A stretch of 64,000 bases of DNA from an uncultured Pseudomonas sp. (GTDB lineage Bacteria > Pseudomonadota > Gammaproteobacteria > Pseudomonadales > Pseudomonadaceae), in NCBI RefSeq assembly GCF_913774235.1, contig NZ_CAJYDW010000017.1:124001-188000 (forward strand), given 5' to 3'. Positions 16,625 to 25,289 of the stretch are shown in pieces. The notes under the pieces are model-generated. The model made no database searches and was not told the DNA's origin. It saw nothing but the letters and a program-made list of their open reading frames with translations. Numbering within the stretch: position 1 is the stretch's first letter; each line of letters begins with the position of its first letter. The position numbers and the translations under genes were made by a program.

Positions 16625-17805
16625 GGGGTGGCTCCGAGGATCAGGCTGACGTTGCTGCCACCGAAGGCGAAGCTATTGCTCATGGCGTAGCGGCGGCCGT
16701 CCAGGCGGCTGTCGGGTGTGGTGAGTGCCAGGCGCGGCAGGGCCGGATCGGGCTGGCCATCCCAGAGTTGCGGCGGCAACTGGCCGGCGGGATTGAGGGT
16801 CGGATCGAGGGTCAGCCAGGCGAAGGCGGCTTCCAGGGCGCCGGCGGCGCCGAGGGTATGGCCGGTCAGCGACTTGGTCGACGAGCAGGGTACCCCGGCC
16901 GGGAACACCGCCTGGGTCGCCTGGCTTTCCATGGCGTCGTTGTGCGGCGTGGCGGTGCCGTGCAGGTTGAGATAGCCGATGTCGCCCGGTTGCAGGCCGC
17001 TGGCGCGCAGGGCGGCCTGCATGGCCTGGATGGCGCCCCGACCGCTGGGATCGGGCGCGGAGATATGGTGGGCGTCGGAGCTGGCGCCGCCGCCGAGCAG
17101 GGCGATGGGACCGGGCTCGCGGGTCAGCAGGAACAGCGCCGCCCCCTCGCCGATGTTGATGCCGCATCGATTGACTGAGAAGGGATTGCACAGCGACTCG
17201 CTGATGGCCTCCAGGGCGGCGAAGCCGTTCAGGGTCAGGCCGCAGAGGCTGTCGACGCCGCCGCAGAGCACGGCGTCGCAATGGCCCTGGACCAGCAGCC
17301 GCCGGGCGCTGAGCAGGGCGCGGGCGCTGCTGGTGCAGGCGGTGGAAAGACCGTAGCAGGGGCCGCTCAGGCCCAGGTAGCGGGCGAGGAAGTCGGCCGG
17401 TGCCACCAGCTCCTGCTGGGCGTACTGGTAGCCCTCGGGCAACTGGCCGCTGCGCTGGTGCACGGCGATGCCCTGGCTGGCCTCGTGGATGCCGGAGGTG
17501 CTGGTGCCCAGCACCACGCCGATCCGAGCCGGGCCGTGGCGCTCGATGGCCTGGCGCACCTGGGGCTCGATTTCGGTCAGGGCGGCCAGCAGCAACTGGT
17601 TGTTGCGACTGAAGAAGGGCGTCCATTCCAACGGCCAGGCCGGCAAGGCGGCGGTGACCGTCCCCACCGGCGGCTGGCGCTCGGGAATCCAGCCCGGCGT
17701 AGGCTGCATGCCGGAGCTGTCGCCGGCGAACAAGCCGCGCGCTACCTCGGCCTTGCCCTGGCCCAGGGCGCAGAGCAGACCCAGGGCGTTCAGGTAGGCG
17801 CTCAA
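16621..17805 (-). CDS. APE beta-ketoacyl-ACP synthase (ApeO-like), TTG start
   Basis: 394 aa KS with C157 in STACTSSARAL, H282 in LHGTATPHND and H316 in SLTGHTLGAAGA, so catalytically complete. In described APE systems this KS pairs with the chain-length factor (here 29528-30295) for polyene elongation. The start is a TTG at 17805 that overlaps the upstream stop codon as TTGA; no ATG or GTG fits the family N-terminus (MSAYLNALGLLCALG). The TTG start with overlap implies re-initiation by ribosomes finishing the lipoprotein gene. Confidence 0.88.
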   Translation of the reverse strand: MSAYLNALGLLCALGQGKAEVARGLFAGDSSGMQPTPGWIPERQPPVGTVTAALPAWPLEWTPFFSRNNQLLLAALTEIEPQVRQAIERHGPARIGVVLGTSTSGIHEASQGIAVHQRSGQLPEGYQYAQQELVAPADFLARYLGLSGPCYGLSTACTSSARALLSARRLLVQGHCDAVLCGGVDSLCGLTLNGFAALEAISESLCNPFSVNRCGINIGEGAALFLLTREPGPIALLGGGASSDAHHISAPDPSGRGAIQAMQAALRASGLQPGDIGYLNLHGTATPHNDAMESQATQAVFPAGVPCSSTKSLTGHTLGAAGALEAAFAWLTLDPTLNPAGQLPPQLWDGQPDPALPRLALTTPDSRLDGRRYAMSNSFAFGGSNVSLILGATP

Positions 17806-18296
17806 GGCGTGGACTCCGGGAGCAGGGTCAGGCGGTAGCTCGGTTGCTCCGGCGCCCTGAGTTCCAGGCGGTCGGCGGCGGGATAGCGCACCTGCCAATT
17901 CTTGAGGGTGCGGCTGCCATCGGCATTCTGCCGCCAGTCGCCCGCGGCATAGGCCCGGGGCAATTGCTCAGCGGGCGTCAGGGCGAACAGGAGCACGGCG
18001 AAGAAGGCTCGCGCCTGGGGATTGGGTGGCAGGAGGCCGTCGGCCTGCCAGGCACCGTCGATGAATTGCTGGCGCGCCTGGGGCACGCCCAGGGGATCGA
18101 ACAGCGAGAACCTCAGATGCTGGCCTTCCGGCTGGATCGCCAGCAGCAGGGCGTCGCTGCTGGCTGGCGTCTGGCGCTCCACCTGGTAGACGCGCGCACT
18201 GTCCAGTGGCGGCAGACTACTGGGCAGCGGCGGCTGGCTGGCACAGGCGGCGAGCAGCAGGCCAGCCAGGAGGATGAGCGGACGGAGCAAGGTCAT
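17802..18296 (-). CDS. APE-cluster DUF3261-type lipoprotein
   Basis: 164 aa. Lipobox LLLAACAS at the N-terminus gives a lipidated Cys. The body (ALLLAIQPEGQHLRFSLFDPLGVPQARQQF, FAVLLFALTPAEQLPRAYA) fits the DUF3261 family that accompanies APE clusters. Probably an outer-membrane lipoprotein helping transport or insertion of the aryl polyene with the LolA-like and MMPL proteins; inferred from context. ATG 18296 overlaps the upstream stop (ATGA). Confidence 0.82.
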   Translation of the reverse strand: MTLLRPLILLAGLLLAACASQPPLPSSLPPLDSARVYQVERQTPASSDALLLAIQPEGQHLRFSLFDPLGVPQARQQFIDGAWQADGLLPPNPQARAFFAVLLFALTPAEQLPRAYAAGDWRQNADGSRTLKNWQVRYPAADRLELRAPEQPSYRLTLLPESTP

Positions 18297-19540
18297 GCAG
18301 GATGGGCCGAATTCAGCTGGCAAAGCTCCACGAGCAGGCGCAGGCGCCGCTTGGGTTCCTTGACGAAGGGGTTGCGCACGTCCCAGGCGTAGCCGGCGAG
18401 GATGGCGCAGATCATGCTGCGGATCTCCGGCTTGGCGTGCTCGAAATAGATGACGTCCTGGAAGCTGCCATCGTACCAGCCCTCCACATAGGCGCGGAAC
18501 GTATCGACGCCCGCCTTGAGCGGCTGGGCGAATTCGCTTTCCCAGTCCACCGGCTCGCCGCGCAACTGGCGGTCCACCAGGGGGGCGGCCAGGCTAGCCG
18601 AGCGCAGGGCGATGGTGACGCCCGAGGAGAACACCGGATCGAGGAACTCGGCGGCGTTGCCCAGCAGGGCGAAGCCGGGGCCGTGCAGGCGCTTGACGTT
18701 GGCCGCGTAGCCACCCAGTTCACGCACCGGGGTATCCCAGACCGCATTGTGCAGCACCCGGGCCAGGCTCGGGGTCTCGGCTACCCAGTCGCGCAGACAG
18801 GTGGCGAGATCGGCGGCGCGTCCGGCATAGCGCTCGGCGGCGGCGACCACGCCCAGGGAGGTGCGGCCATCGCTGAAGGGAATGGTCCAGAACCAGACGT
18901 CACGCAGGGTCGGGTGGGTGGTGATGAGAATGCGTTCGCGGTCGAAGCGGGGATCGTCGATGCGGTCCTCGACATGGGTGAAGAGGGCGCGCCGCATGGG
19001 GAAGTTCGAGGGCGCCTCCAGGTCCAGCAGGCGCGGCAGGACGCGGCCGTAACCGCTGGCGTCGAGCAGGAAGTCGGTGCTGAGGCGATAGGCGTGGCCG
19101 TCGTCGCCCAGGACGTCGACCAGGGTCTTGGCGCCGTCTTCGCCGAGGGTCACCGCGGTCACCCGCTGGCCGTAGCGGATCGCCACGCCCTGGCGGGCGG
19201 CGTCGTCGGCGAGAATCTTGTCGAAGGGTCCGCGCTGGACCTGGAAGGTGCTGCGCCCGCCGCTGTAGGTGTCGCGGAAGTCGAAGTCGGTGTAGCGCTC
19301 GCCCCAGGCGAAGGCCGCGCCAATCTTGGTCTGGAAGCCGGCGGCTTCGACCGCCGGCAGCATTCCGGCTTCCTCGACGAAGTCCAGGCTATGGGACAAC
19401 AGGCTCTCGCCTATGGAGAAGCGCGGGAAATGCTGGGCTTCCAGCACCAGCACCGCATGACCGCGACGCTTGAGCAGGGCGGCGACCACGGCGCCCGCCG
19501 GGCCGGCGCCGATGACGATCAGGGGATGATGTTCAACCAT
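18293..19540 (-). CDS. FAD-dependent monooxygenase / flavin halogenase-like enzyme of the APE operon
   Basis: 415 aa. FAD-binding GxGxxG at the N-terminus (VIGAGPAGAVVA, 10-21), PRFSIGESLL (39-48), a Lys in FQTKIGAAFAWG (K72), the WxWxIP motif (W216-F-W218-T-I-P221) and GNAAEFLDPVFSSG for FAD. WxWxIP plus a Lys in this place are hallmarks of flavin-dependent halogenases, which make hypohalous acid and use the Lys to halogenate an aromatic ring. Xanthomonadin, a related pigment, is brominated. It could instead be a ring hydroxylase or geranylgeranyl-reductase-like desaturase. It overlaps the upstream MMPL gene by 8 bases. Confidence 0.82.
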   Translation of the reverse strand: MVEHHPLIVIGAGPAGAVVAALLKRRGHAVLVLEAQHFPRFSIGESLLSHSLDFVEEAGMLPAVEAAGFQTKIGAAFAWGERYTDFDFRDTYSGGRSTFQVQRGPFDKILADDAARQGVAIRYGQRVTAVTLGEDGAKTLVDVLGDDGHAYRLSTDFLLDASGYGRVLPRLLDLEAPSNFPMRRALFTHVEDRIDDPRFDRERILITTHPTLRDVWFWTIPFSDGRTSLGVVAAAERYAGRAADLATCLRDWVAETPSLARVLHNAVWDTPVRELGGYAANVKRLHGPGFALLGNAAEFLDPVFSSGVTIALRSASLAAPLVDRQLRGEPVDWESEFAQPLKAGVDTFRAYVEGWYDGSFQDVIYFEHAKPEIRSMICAILAGYAWDVRNPFVKEPKRRLRLLVELCQLNSAHPA

Positions 19541-21857
19541 GACGAAGGTCCTTTTCGTGGGAGATGGGTGGCGACGCCCAGGGCGCCAGCAGGAAGCTGA
19601 ACACCAGGCCCAGGCTGATGGCCAGGCCGAAGTTGGCGATGGCCGGGGTGCTGCTGAGCATCAGCAGGCCGAAGGACAGCCAGCTGCCGACCCCCGACAG
19701 CAGGCCGCCGAGCAGACTCACCGCCGCGCCGCCGATGGCCTCGTGCATGAGGATGGCGTAGTCCACGCCGATGGCGGTGATCAGTAGTAGGGCGAACAGG
19801 CTGAACAGGGTCAGCGGTTGGCCCAGCCAACCCAGGCAGGCCAGGGCGGCTAAGGCGGCCAGCAGCGGCAGGCAGACGATGCGCAGCGCCGCGCGCCGGC
19901 CGAAGGCCCAGAGCAGGAGCAAGAAGATGGCACCCGAGGCCAGCAGCTTGAGCTCCACCGCCAGGCGCTGGGTATGGACGAACAGCCCGCGCAGCTCGCC
20001 CAGGCGATCCACCAGCTGCACGCCGGGCAGGCCGTCGGCCACCGTCTGCAGGAGGCGGGCATCGCCCAGGCCTTGCAGGCTGACCAGCCCGGCCGCGCCG
20101 CCAGCGGCCGTCCGGCCTAGCCAAAGCGGTCGCCAGGGTTCGCCCAGGGGGCCGGCCAGGGCTTGGTCGAGATCGAGGTCAGGCAGGCTCTGCAGTTGCT
20201 TGAGTTCAGCGTCCAGCGCCTCTTTGGGAATACCCACCGCCAGCAGGGGTTGCAGGCGCTCGCCCCAGCCAGCCAGGGCCTGGCGCAGTTCGGCCTGGGC
20301 GGCGGCGGGGGCAACCAGACCGCTGAGGGCGCGATAGCCCTGCAGCTTACCGTCTGCGACCAGAGCATCGAGGCGCTGTCCCAGGGCGCTCTGGCGTTGC
20401 AGTACCTCATCGGCATTCGCACCGCGCACCAGGAAGAACTGGCTGGTGGGTTGCAGGCCGGTAAGGCGGGCGATGGCCTGGGCTTCCCGGGTCAGCGCCG
20501 GGTCCTGGCCGAGCCAGAGGCGCAGGTCGTTTTGGGTGTGCAGTTGCCAGAGGCCGGCGCCGCAGAAGGCCAGCAGCGCCAGGAGCAGTGGCAGGCTGCC
20601 GGTGCGGGCCAGCAGCCGCAGGCGCAAATCCAGCAGACGCTGCATGAACCGCAGGGGCGCGGCCGGCGGCGCCAGGTCCAGGCGTTGCCACCAGGCCGGC
20701 AACAGGCAGACGGTGGTGAGGTAGGCGCCGATCAGACCGGCAGCGGAAAACACCGCCACCTGGGTCAGCGCCGGAAAGGGCGTGCAGGCCAGCGCCAGAT
20801 AACCGAGCAGATTGGTGGCCAGGCTGAGGGACAGCCCGGGCAGCGTCTCGCGCAGGATGGCCGTGGCGTCCCAGGGGCCACCCTTCCAACTTTTGCTCAG
20901 GTAGTGCAGCGGATAGTCGGCGGCCACCCCGGTGAGGCTGGCGCCGAGGATCAGGGTGAGGGCATTGATCTGGCCGAACAGCAGCACGCAGGCGGCGCTG
21001 CCGGCCAGCAGGGCGACGCCCACCGCCAGGAGACTGAGCAGCACCCGCCAGCGGCGGAACAGCCCCAGCAGCAGCGCCAAAGTGCCGAGGGTGGCCAGGC
21101 CGCCGATCAGCGACATCTCGCGGCTGGCGGTGGCCTGGCCGTTGGCGGCGTACCTCAGGCCACTGGCGGCCAGCAACTGGCCACCGTCGGCTACCACCTC
21201 TCGGCGGGCGGCCTCGATCAGGGCCTCCACCTGGGGCGGGGCATCGAAATCGAAGGCGTCGGCGCGGGTGCGGGCGCGGACCAGTGCCCAGGTTAGGCCG
21301 TCGCCCTGGGTCAGCAGCAGGCCGCTGCCGGCATCGAATTGTACCTTGCTGGCCGGGGTGAGCTGGCGCTGCAGCAGCAGGCCGAGACCGAACCAGTCCT
21401 GCTCCAGGGGCAGCGCGCCAGCGCCGGCGAAGGGATCGAAAAGGGCGGCGGCGCGGGCTTGCAGATAGGTGTCGGGCGTCTTGAGCAACTCGTCGCGCGC
21501 GGGTCCCGGTGCCAGCGCCAGGCGACTGGCCAGGAGTTGCTGGCGCAGGCCGGGCAGGTCCGGCGCGAGTTGCCATTGCACCTTCTCGAACAGCGGCTCT
21601 CGCGACCAGGTTTGGCCCAGCCGCGCGACCAGGGCTGCTACCCGCTCGCGCTGGGGATGGCCGACCAGCAGCAGGACCTCGCGATTGAGCGGCTCGGCCA
21701 TGCGCGCCTCGGCCTGCAGAGTGAGGGCATCGCCAGCGCCCTGGGGCAAGAGTGCCAGCAGATCGGCGGCCACCGGCGGGCCATGTCGCCACTGCCAGGC
21801 GCTGAGCGCCAGCAGGGCGAGCAGGAACAGCAGGAAAGGACGGTGCAGCCGGGTCAC
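19533..21857 (-). CDS. MMPL/RND-type exporter of the APE operon
   Basis: 774 aa. N-terminal anchor (FLLFLLALLALSAW), a periplasmic domain, a five- to six-helix membrane block around 230-390, a second periplasmic domain, and a second membrane block at the C-terminus: the internal duplication typical of MMPL lipid exporters. An intramembrane Asp pair motif (GVDYAILMHEA / GVAADYPLHY) fits proton coupling. It probably flips or exports the aryl polyene lipid from the inner membrane. ATG 21857 overlaps the stop of the LolA-like gene (ATGA). Confidence 0.88.
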   Translation of the reverse strand: MTRLHRPFLLFLLALLALSAWQWRHGPPVAADLLALLPQGAGDALTLQAEARMAEPLNREVLLLVGHPQRERVAALVARLGQTWSREPLFEKVQWQLAPDLPGLRQQLLASRLALAPGPARDELLKTPDTYLQARAAALFDPFAGAGALPLEQDWFGLGLLLQRQLTPASKVQFDAGSGLLLTQGDGLTWALVRARTRADAFDFDAPPQVEALIEAARREVVADGGQLLAASGLRYAANGQATASREMSLIGGLATLGTLALLLGLFRRWRVLLSLLAVGVALLAGSAACVLLFGQINALTLILGASLTGVAADYPLHYLSKSWKGGPWDATAILRETLPGLSLSLATNLLGYLALACTPFPALTQVAVFSAAGLIGAYLTTVCLLPAWWQRLDLAPPAAPLRFMQRLLDLRLRLLARTGSLPLLLALLAFCGAGLWQLHTQNDLRLWLGQDPALTREAQAIARLTGLQPTSQFFLVRGANADEVLQRQSALGQRLDALVADGKLQGYRALSGLVAPAAAQAELRQALAGWGERLQPLLAVGIPKEALDAELKQLQSLPDLDLDQALAGPLGEPWRPLWLGRTAAGGAAGLVSLQGLGDARLLQTVADGLPGVQLVDRLGELRGLFVHTQRLAVELKLLASGAIFLLLLWAFGRRAALRIVCLPLLAALAALACLGWLGQPLTLFSLFALLLITAIGVDYAILMHEAIGGAAVSLLGGLLSGVGSWLSFGLLMLSSTPAIANFGLAISLGLVFSFLLAPWASPPISHEKDLRHG

Positions 21858-22438
21858 TGGAAGGCCGCGCGCTGATCGGCGGTCAGGGTGTCGCTGGCCT
21901 GGCCCTCGAGCCTGAGCAGGCTACGGTCGCCCTGGGTCTCGCGGATTTCTACCTGTTCCACCAGCTTGCCGCCCTGGATGAGGATGCCGTCGAATACCTG
22001 CTTTAGCAGCGCGCCGCGTGGGGTGAGGCGCAGCTGCCAGTGACTGGCGTCACCGCTCAGGGCCAGTTCGAAGTCGCGTTCCAGGCCGCTGCGATCACCG
22101 CCGAGCACGGCGAGGAACAGCGCACTCTGGCGGGCGGCCAGATCGCTGCCGGGCAGGGGCGTCCAGCCGGCGGGTGTCTGCTTGGCGATGGCACCGGGGG
22201 TGATGCGGTAGGTCTGCGCCAGGGGCTTCTCCAGCCGCCAGAGCAGGCCCAGGCCCCGGGCCAGGGTGAAGTGGCCGCTGCTGGTGAGCGGTTGCGGCAG
22301 GGCGCGCAGAAAGCGCTGCTGGACGAAACTGCCCTCGACCACCGCCGGCCGTGCCAGTTGGGTGGCCAGGTCATCGAGGTTGAAGGCCTGGGCCAGGGGG
22401 GCTGCCAGCAGGAGCAGCAGGGCGATCAGCTTGCGCAT
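21854..22438 (-). CDS. LolA-like outer-membrane lipoprotein carrier protein of the APE operon
   Basis: 194 aa secreted protein: signal peptide LIALLLLLAAPLAQA, then FNLDDLATQLARPAVVEGSFVQQRFLRALPQPLTSSGHF, which matches the LolA 'GxFxQ' start, and GLLWRLEKPLAQTYRI. Probably a periplasmic shuttle for the hydrophobic pigment lipid between the MMPL exporter and the outer membrane. ATG 22438 follows GGAGAGG and overlaps the thioesterase gene by 13 bases. Confidence 0.85.
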   Translation of the reverse strand: MRKLIALLLLLAAPLAQAFNLDDLATQLARPAVVEGSFVQQRFLRALPQPLTSSGHFTLARGLGLLWRLEKPLAQTYRITPGAIAKQTPAGWTPLPGSDLAARQSALFLAVLGGDRSGLERDFELALSGDASHWQLRLTPRGALLKQVFDGILIQGGKLVEQVEIRETQGDRSLLRLEGQASDTLTADQRAAFQ

Positions 22439-22860
22439 GCCAGGGCCCTCTCCACGGCGTCGATGAAGACCTTGGGCGAGGCCAGCTGCATCTCGCGGCT
22501 GGCCATGTCCACGGCGACCTGCACGGTGCTGGCGCGGGTCAGGCGCTCGCCAGTGGCGGCGTCGCTGATCAGGTAGTTGAGCTTGAGGCGATTCTCCCAT
22601 TCCACCAGGTCGGCCCGCACGCGCACGCGCTGCTGGAACAGCAGGGGGCGGATGTAGCGGATCTGCAGGTCGATCACCGGCCAGCCATAGCCGGATTCGC
22701 GCATCTGCAGGTAGTTGTGGCCGAGGCGGTCGAGCAGGGCGCAGCGCGCCACTTCCAGGTACTTCACATAATGGCCGTGCCAGGCGATTTCCATCATGTC
22801 GACGTCATAGAAGGGGATCTGGATGTCCACCTCCACCTGCAGAACACCAGCTTTACGCAT
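22426..22860 (-). CDS. APE-cluster 4HBT-type acyl-ACP/CoA thioesterase (ApeK-like)
   Basis: 144 aa hotdog thioesterase with the 4-hydroxybenzoyl-CoA thioesterase signature IPFYDVDMMEIAWHGHYVKY, whose Asp (in YDVD) is the usual catalytic residue. It probably proofreads or releases acyl chains from ACP during polyene synthesis. The ATG at 22860 lies inside the end of the ammonia-lyase gene (8-base overlap). Confidence 0.87.
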   Translation of the reverse strand: MRKAGVLQVEVDIQIPFYDVDMMEIAWHGHYVKYLEVARCALLDRLGHNYLQMRESGYGWPVIDLQIRYIRPLLFQQRVRVRADLVEWENRLKLNYLISDAATGERLTRASTVQVAVDMASREMQLASPKVFIDAVERALACAS

Positions 22861-24379
22861 AGAGCCTCCAGTGGCGGGCGCGGATCAGGGTAAGGGCCTG
22901 GCGCAGTTCGGCTTCCAGGGCGCGGTCTTCGCGCAGCGGTGGGAAGGTCGCGCCGAGTTCGGCATGCATGGCGGCCAGGGGGCCGGGTGGTTCGACGCCC
23001 TGGGCGCAGCGCAGCCAGACGCCCTGCTGGGCGGCCAGCAAGGTAGCGGCGGCCACCTGCTCGGTGAGCTCCAGCACGCGCAGGGCGTCGCGGGCGGCGA
23101 TGGTGCCCATGCTGACCTTGTCCTGGTTGTGGCACTCGGTGGAGCGTGAAAAGACGCTGGCCGGCAGGGTGCCCTTGAGCGCCTCGGCCGTCCAGGCGCT
23201 GGCGCCGATCTGCACCGCCTTGAAGCCGTGATTGAGCATGGCGCGTTCGGCCGGTGCCCCGGAGAGATTGCCCGGCAGGCCGTGGTTGTAGCGGGCGTCC
23301 ACCAGCAGGGCGAGCTGGCGGTCGAGCAGGTCGGCGACGTTGGCCACCAGGGTCTTGAGACTGTCCATGGCGCAGGCGATGTGGCCGCCGTAGAAGTGGC
23401 CGCCGTGCAGCACCCGCTCGTCCTCGGCATCGATCAGCGGATTGTCGTTGGCGCTGTTGAGTTCGGTCTCGATGAACTGGCGTAGCCAGGGCAGGCTGTC
23501 GGCCAGGACGCCCAGCACATGGGGCGCGCAGCGCAGCGAATAGCGATCCTGCAGGCGGTGCAGCGGCGCCGCCGGGCCTTCGGCGGCGAGGTCGCTGCGC
23601 AGCCAGGCGGCCACCTCGCCCTGGCCCGGATGGGGCTTGGCGGCGAACAGGCGCTGGTCGAAGTGCTCGGGATTGCCGGCCAAGGCGAACACGTTGAGGG
23701 CGGTGATGCGGGTGGCCAGACGCAGCAGGTACTCGGCGCGGGCGAAGGCCAGGCAGGCCAGACCGGTCATCACCGCGGTGCCGTTCATCAGCGCCAGGGC
23801 TTCCTTGGGCCTGAGCACCAGGGGCGCCCAACCCAGCTCGGCATGGACGTCGGCGGCTTCCCGCACCTCGTTGCGCCAGCGCACCTGGCGCTCGCCGCAG
23901 AGGGCGGCGGCGACGTAGGACAGCGGGGTGAGATCGCCGCTGGCGCCCACCGAGCCTTCCTCGGGAATCAGCGGCAGGATGTCTTCGCGCAGGAAGGCGG
24001 TGAGTCGCTCCAGCAACTCGACGCGCACCCCGGAGACGCCCTGGCACAGCGACTGCAACCGCGCCGCCAGCACCGCGCGGGTTGCCGCCGGGTCCAGGTG
24101 GCGACCCAGGCCGCAGCCGTGGAAGGTGTAGAGCTGGCGTGGCAGCGCCTCGACCTGGGCCAGGGGCACGGCGACCACGCAGGAGTCGCCGTAGCCGGTG
24201 GTGATGCCATAGACCGAGCCTTCGCGGGCCAGCAGCGAATCGACGAAGCGTGCGCCGCGGGCGATGCCATCGCGGAAGGCGGCGTCGTCCTGCAGCGTGG
24301 TGGTGGCGCGGCCTTCGGCCAGGGCGATCAGGTCTTCGATGGCGAGGGCGGTGCTGCCGAAACGGACCTTAGCGTTCAT
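22853..24379 (-). CDS. Aromatic amino acid ammonia-lyase family protein (HAL/TAL/PAL-like) in the APE operon
   Basis: 508 aa MIO-type lyase. The MIO-forming tripeptide is A146-S147-G148 in GSVGASGDLTPLSY; the catalytic Tyr loop is SVYGITTGYGDS, and ELNSANDNPL is present. The substrate-selectivity pair reads F86-H87 (LYTFHGCG), against S-H in histidine, F-L in phenylalanine and H-L in tyrosine lyases by memory, so specificity is uncertain. It may supply a cinnamate- or coumarate-type starter. Overlaps the acyltransferase gene by 11 bases. Confidence 0.85.
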   Translation of the reverse strand: MNAKVRFGSTALAIEDLIALAEGRATTTLQDDAAFRDGIARGARFVDSLLAREGSVYGITTGYGDSCVVAVPLAQVEALPRQLYTFHGCGLGRHLDPAATRAVLAARLQSLCQGVSGVRVELLERLTAFLREDILPLIPEEGSVGASGDLTPLSYVAAALCGERQVRWRNEVREAADVHAELGWAPLVLRPKEALALMNGTAVMTGLACLAFARAEYLLRLATRITALNVFALAGNPEHFDQRLFAAKPHPGQGEVAAWLRSDLAAEGPAAPLHRLQDRYSLRCAPHVLGVLADSLPWLRQFIETELNSANDNPLIDAEDERVLHGGHFYGGHIACAMDSLKTLVANVADLLDRQLALLVDARYNHGLPGNLSGAPAERAMLNHGFKAVQIGASAWTAEALKGTLPASVFSRSTECHNQDKVSMGTIAARDALRVLELTEQVAAATLLAAQQGVWLRCAQGVEPPGPLAAMHAELGATFPPLREDRALEAELRQALTLIRARHWRLYA

Positions 24380-25289
24380 CGCGACTCCAGAACGGATAGA
24401 AGTTGAACCACTGCCGCGGCGCTTTCAGGCAGTAGGCGGCGAGGCGCTCGGCATAGGCCTGGGCCAGGCCCTGGATGCCGGCGGCGCGTTCCTGGCGGCG
24501 CCAGGCGGGAATGGGGGCGAAGTCTTCCAGGTAGACGTGGTAGCCATCGTCCTGGCGCAGGCAGAACAGCAGATTGGTCGGGCAGCGCAGCAGGTGCGCC
24601 AGCAGCCAAGGGCCCTGGGGAAAGGGTGCCGGGGCGCCGAGGAAGTCCACCGCCACGGTACGGCCGCCATGCAGCGGCACCCGGTCGCCAGCGATGGCCA
24701 GCCATTCGCCGCGCTCCAGGCGCTCGCTCAGTTGCAGCATCACCGCCGGGTCCAGCTCGCTGACCTGGATCAGCCGCAGGTCGCTGGCGCCGGCTTCTTC
24801 CAGCAGGCGATTGAAGGCCTCGGCGTGGCGAGTGTGCACCAGCACGTTGAGGCGCACCCGGCGCCCCAACTGGGCCAGGGCGCGACAGACTTCCAAGTTG
24901 CCCAGGTGGGCGGTAACCAGGATCTCGCCACGCGGGGCATTCATCCGCGCGTGGACCTGGTCGTCGTCGTGCAACTGCACCTGATCCAGGCCGAGCCGGC
25001 CGTTCCAGGCGTCGAGCTTGTCCAGCAGGGCTTCGGCGAAGGCCATGAACTGGGCATAGCCGCTGCGCCAGCTGGGGCCCAATTCGGGCCGACCACTCCA
25101 GGTGGCCAGGCGCTGCTGGTACTCCTGGATGCCGCGGCGGGCACGCCCACCGAACAGGAAGAAGTACAGCACGATCAGCCGCAGCAGCGGGGCGATGGCA
25201 CGCCGGCCCAGATGCCGCGCCAGCCAGGCGGTGAGGCGCATGAGCATGGGGCTGCCACGCTCGCGCTGCTGTGCCCAGTGGCCGCTCAC
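24369..25289 (-). CDS. LpxL-like acyltransferase of the APE operon
   Basis: 306 aa lysophospholipid/lipid A acyltransferase-like protein: N-terminal hydrophobic segment (PLLRLIVLYFFLFGG) and the catalytic HxxxxE form (HLGNLE in VTAHLGNLEVC) in place of the common HxxxxD. GEWLAIAGDRVP, FLGAPAPFPQGPWLLAHLL and QWFNFYPFW follow the family pattern. Probably attaches the polyene carboxylate to a lipid carrier. In several APE clusters this domain is fused to the glycosyltransferase; here the two genes overlap as ATGA. Confidence 0.85.
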   Translation of the reverse strand: MSGHWAQQRERGSPMLMRLTAWLARHLGRRAIAPLLRLIVLYFFLFGGRARRGIQEYQQRLATWSGRPELGPSWRSGYAQFMAFAEALLDKLDAWNGRLGLDQVQLHDDDQVHARMNAPRGEILVTAHLGNLEVCRALAQLGRRVRLNVLVHTRHAEAFNRLLEEAGASDLRLIQVSELDPAVMLQLSERLERGEWLAIAGDRVPLHGGRTVAVDFLGAPAPFPQGPWLLAHLLRCPTNLLFCLRQDDGYHVYLEDFAPIPAWRRQERAAGIQGLAQAYAERLAAYCLKAPRQWFNFYPFWSRDER

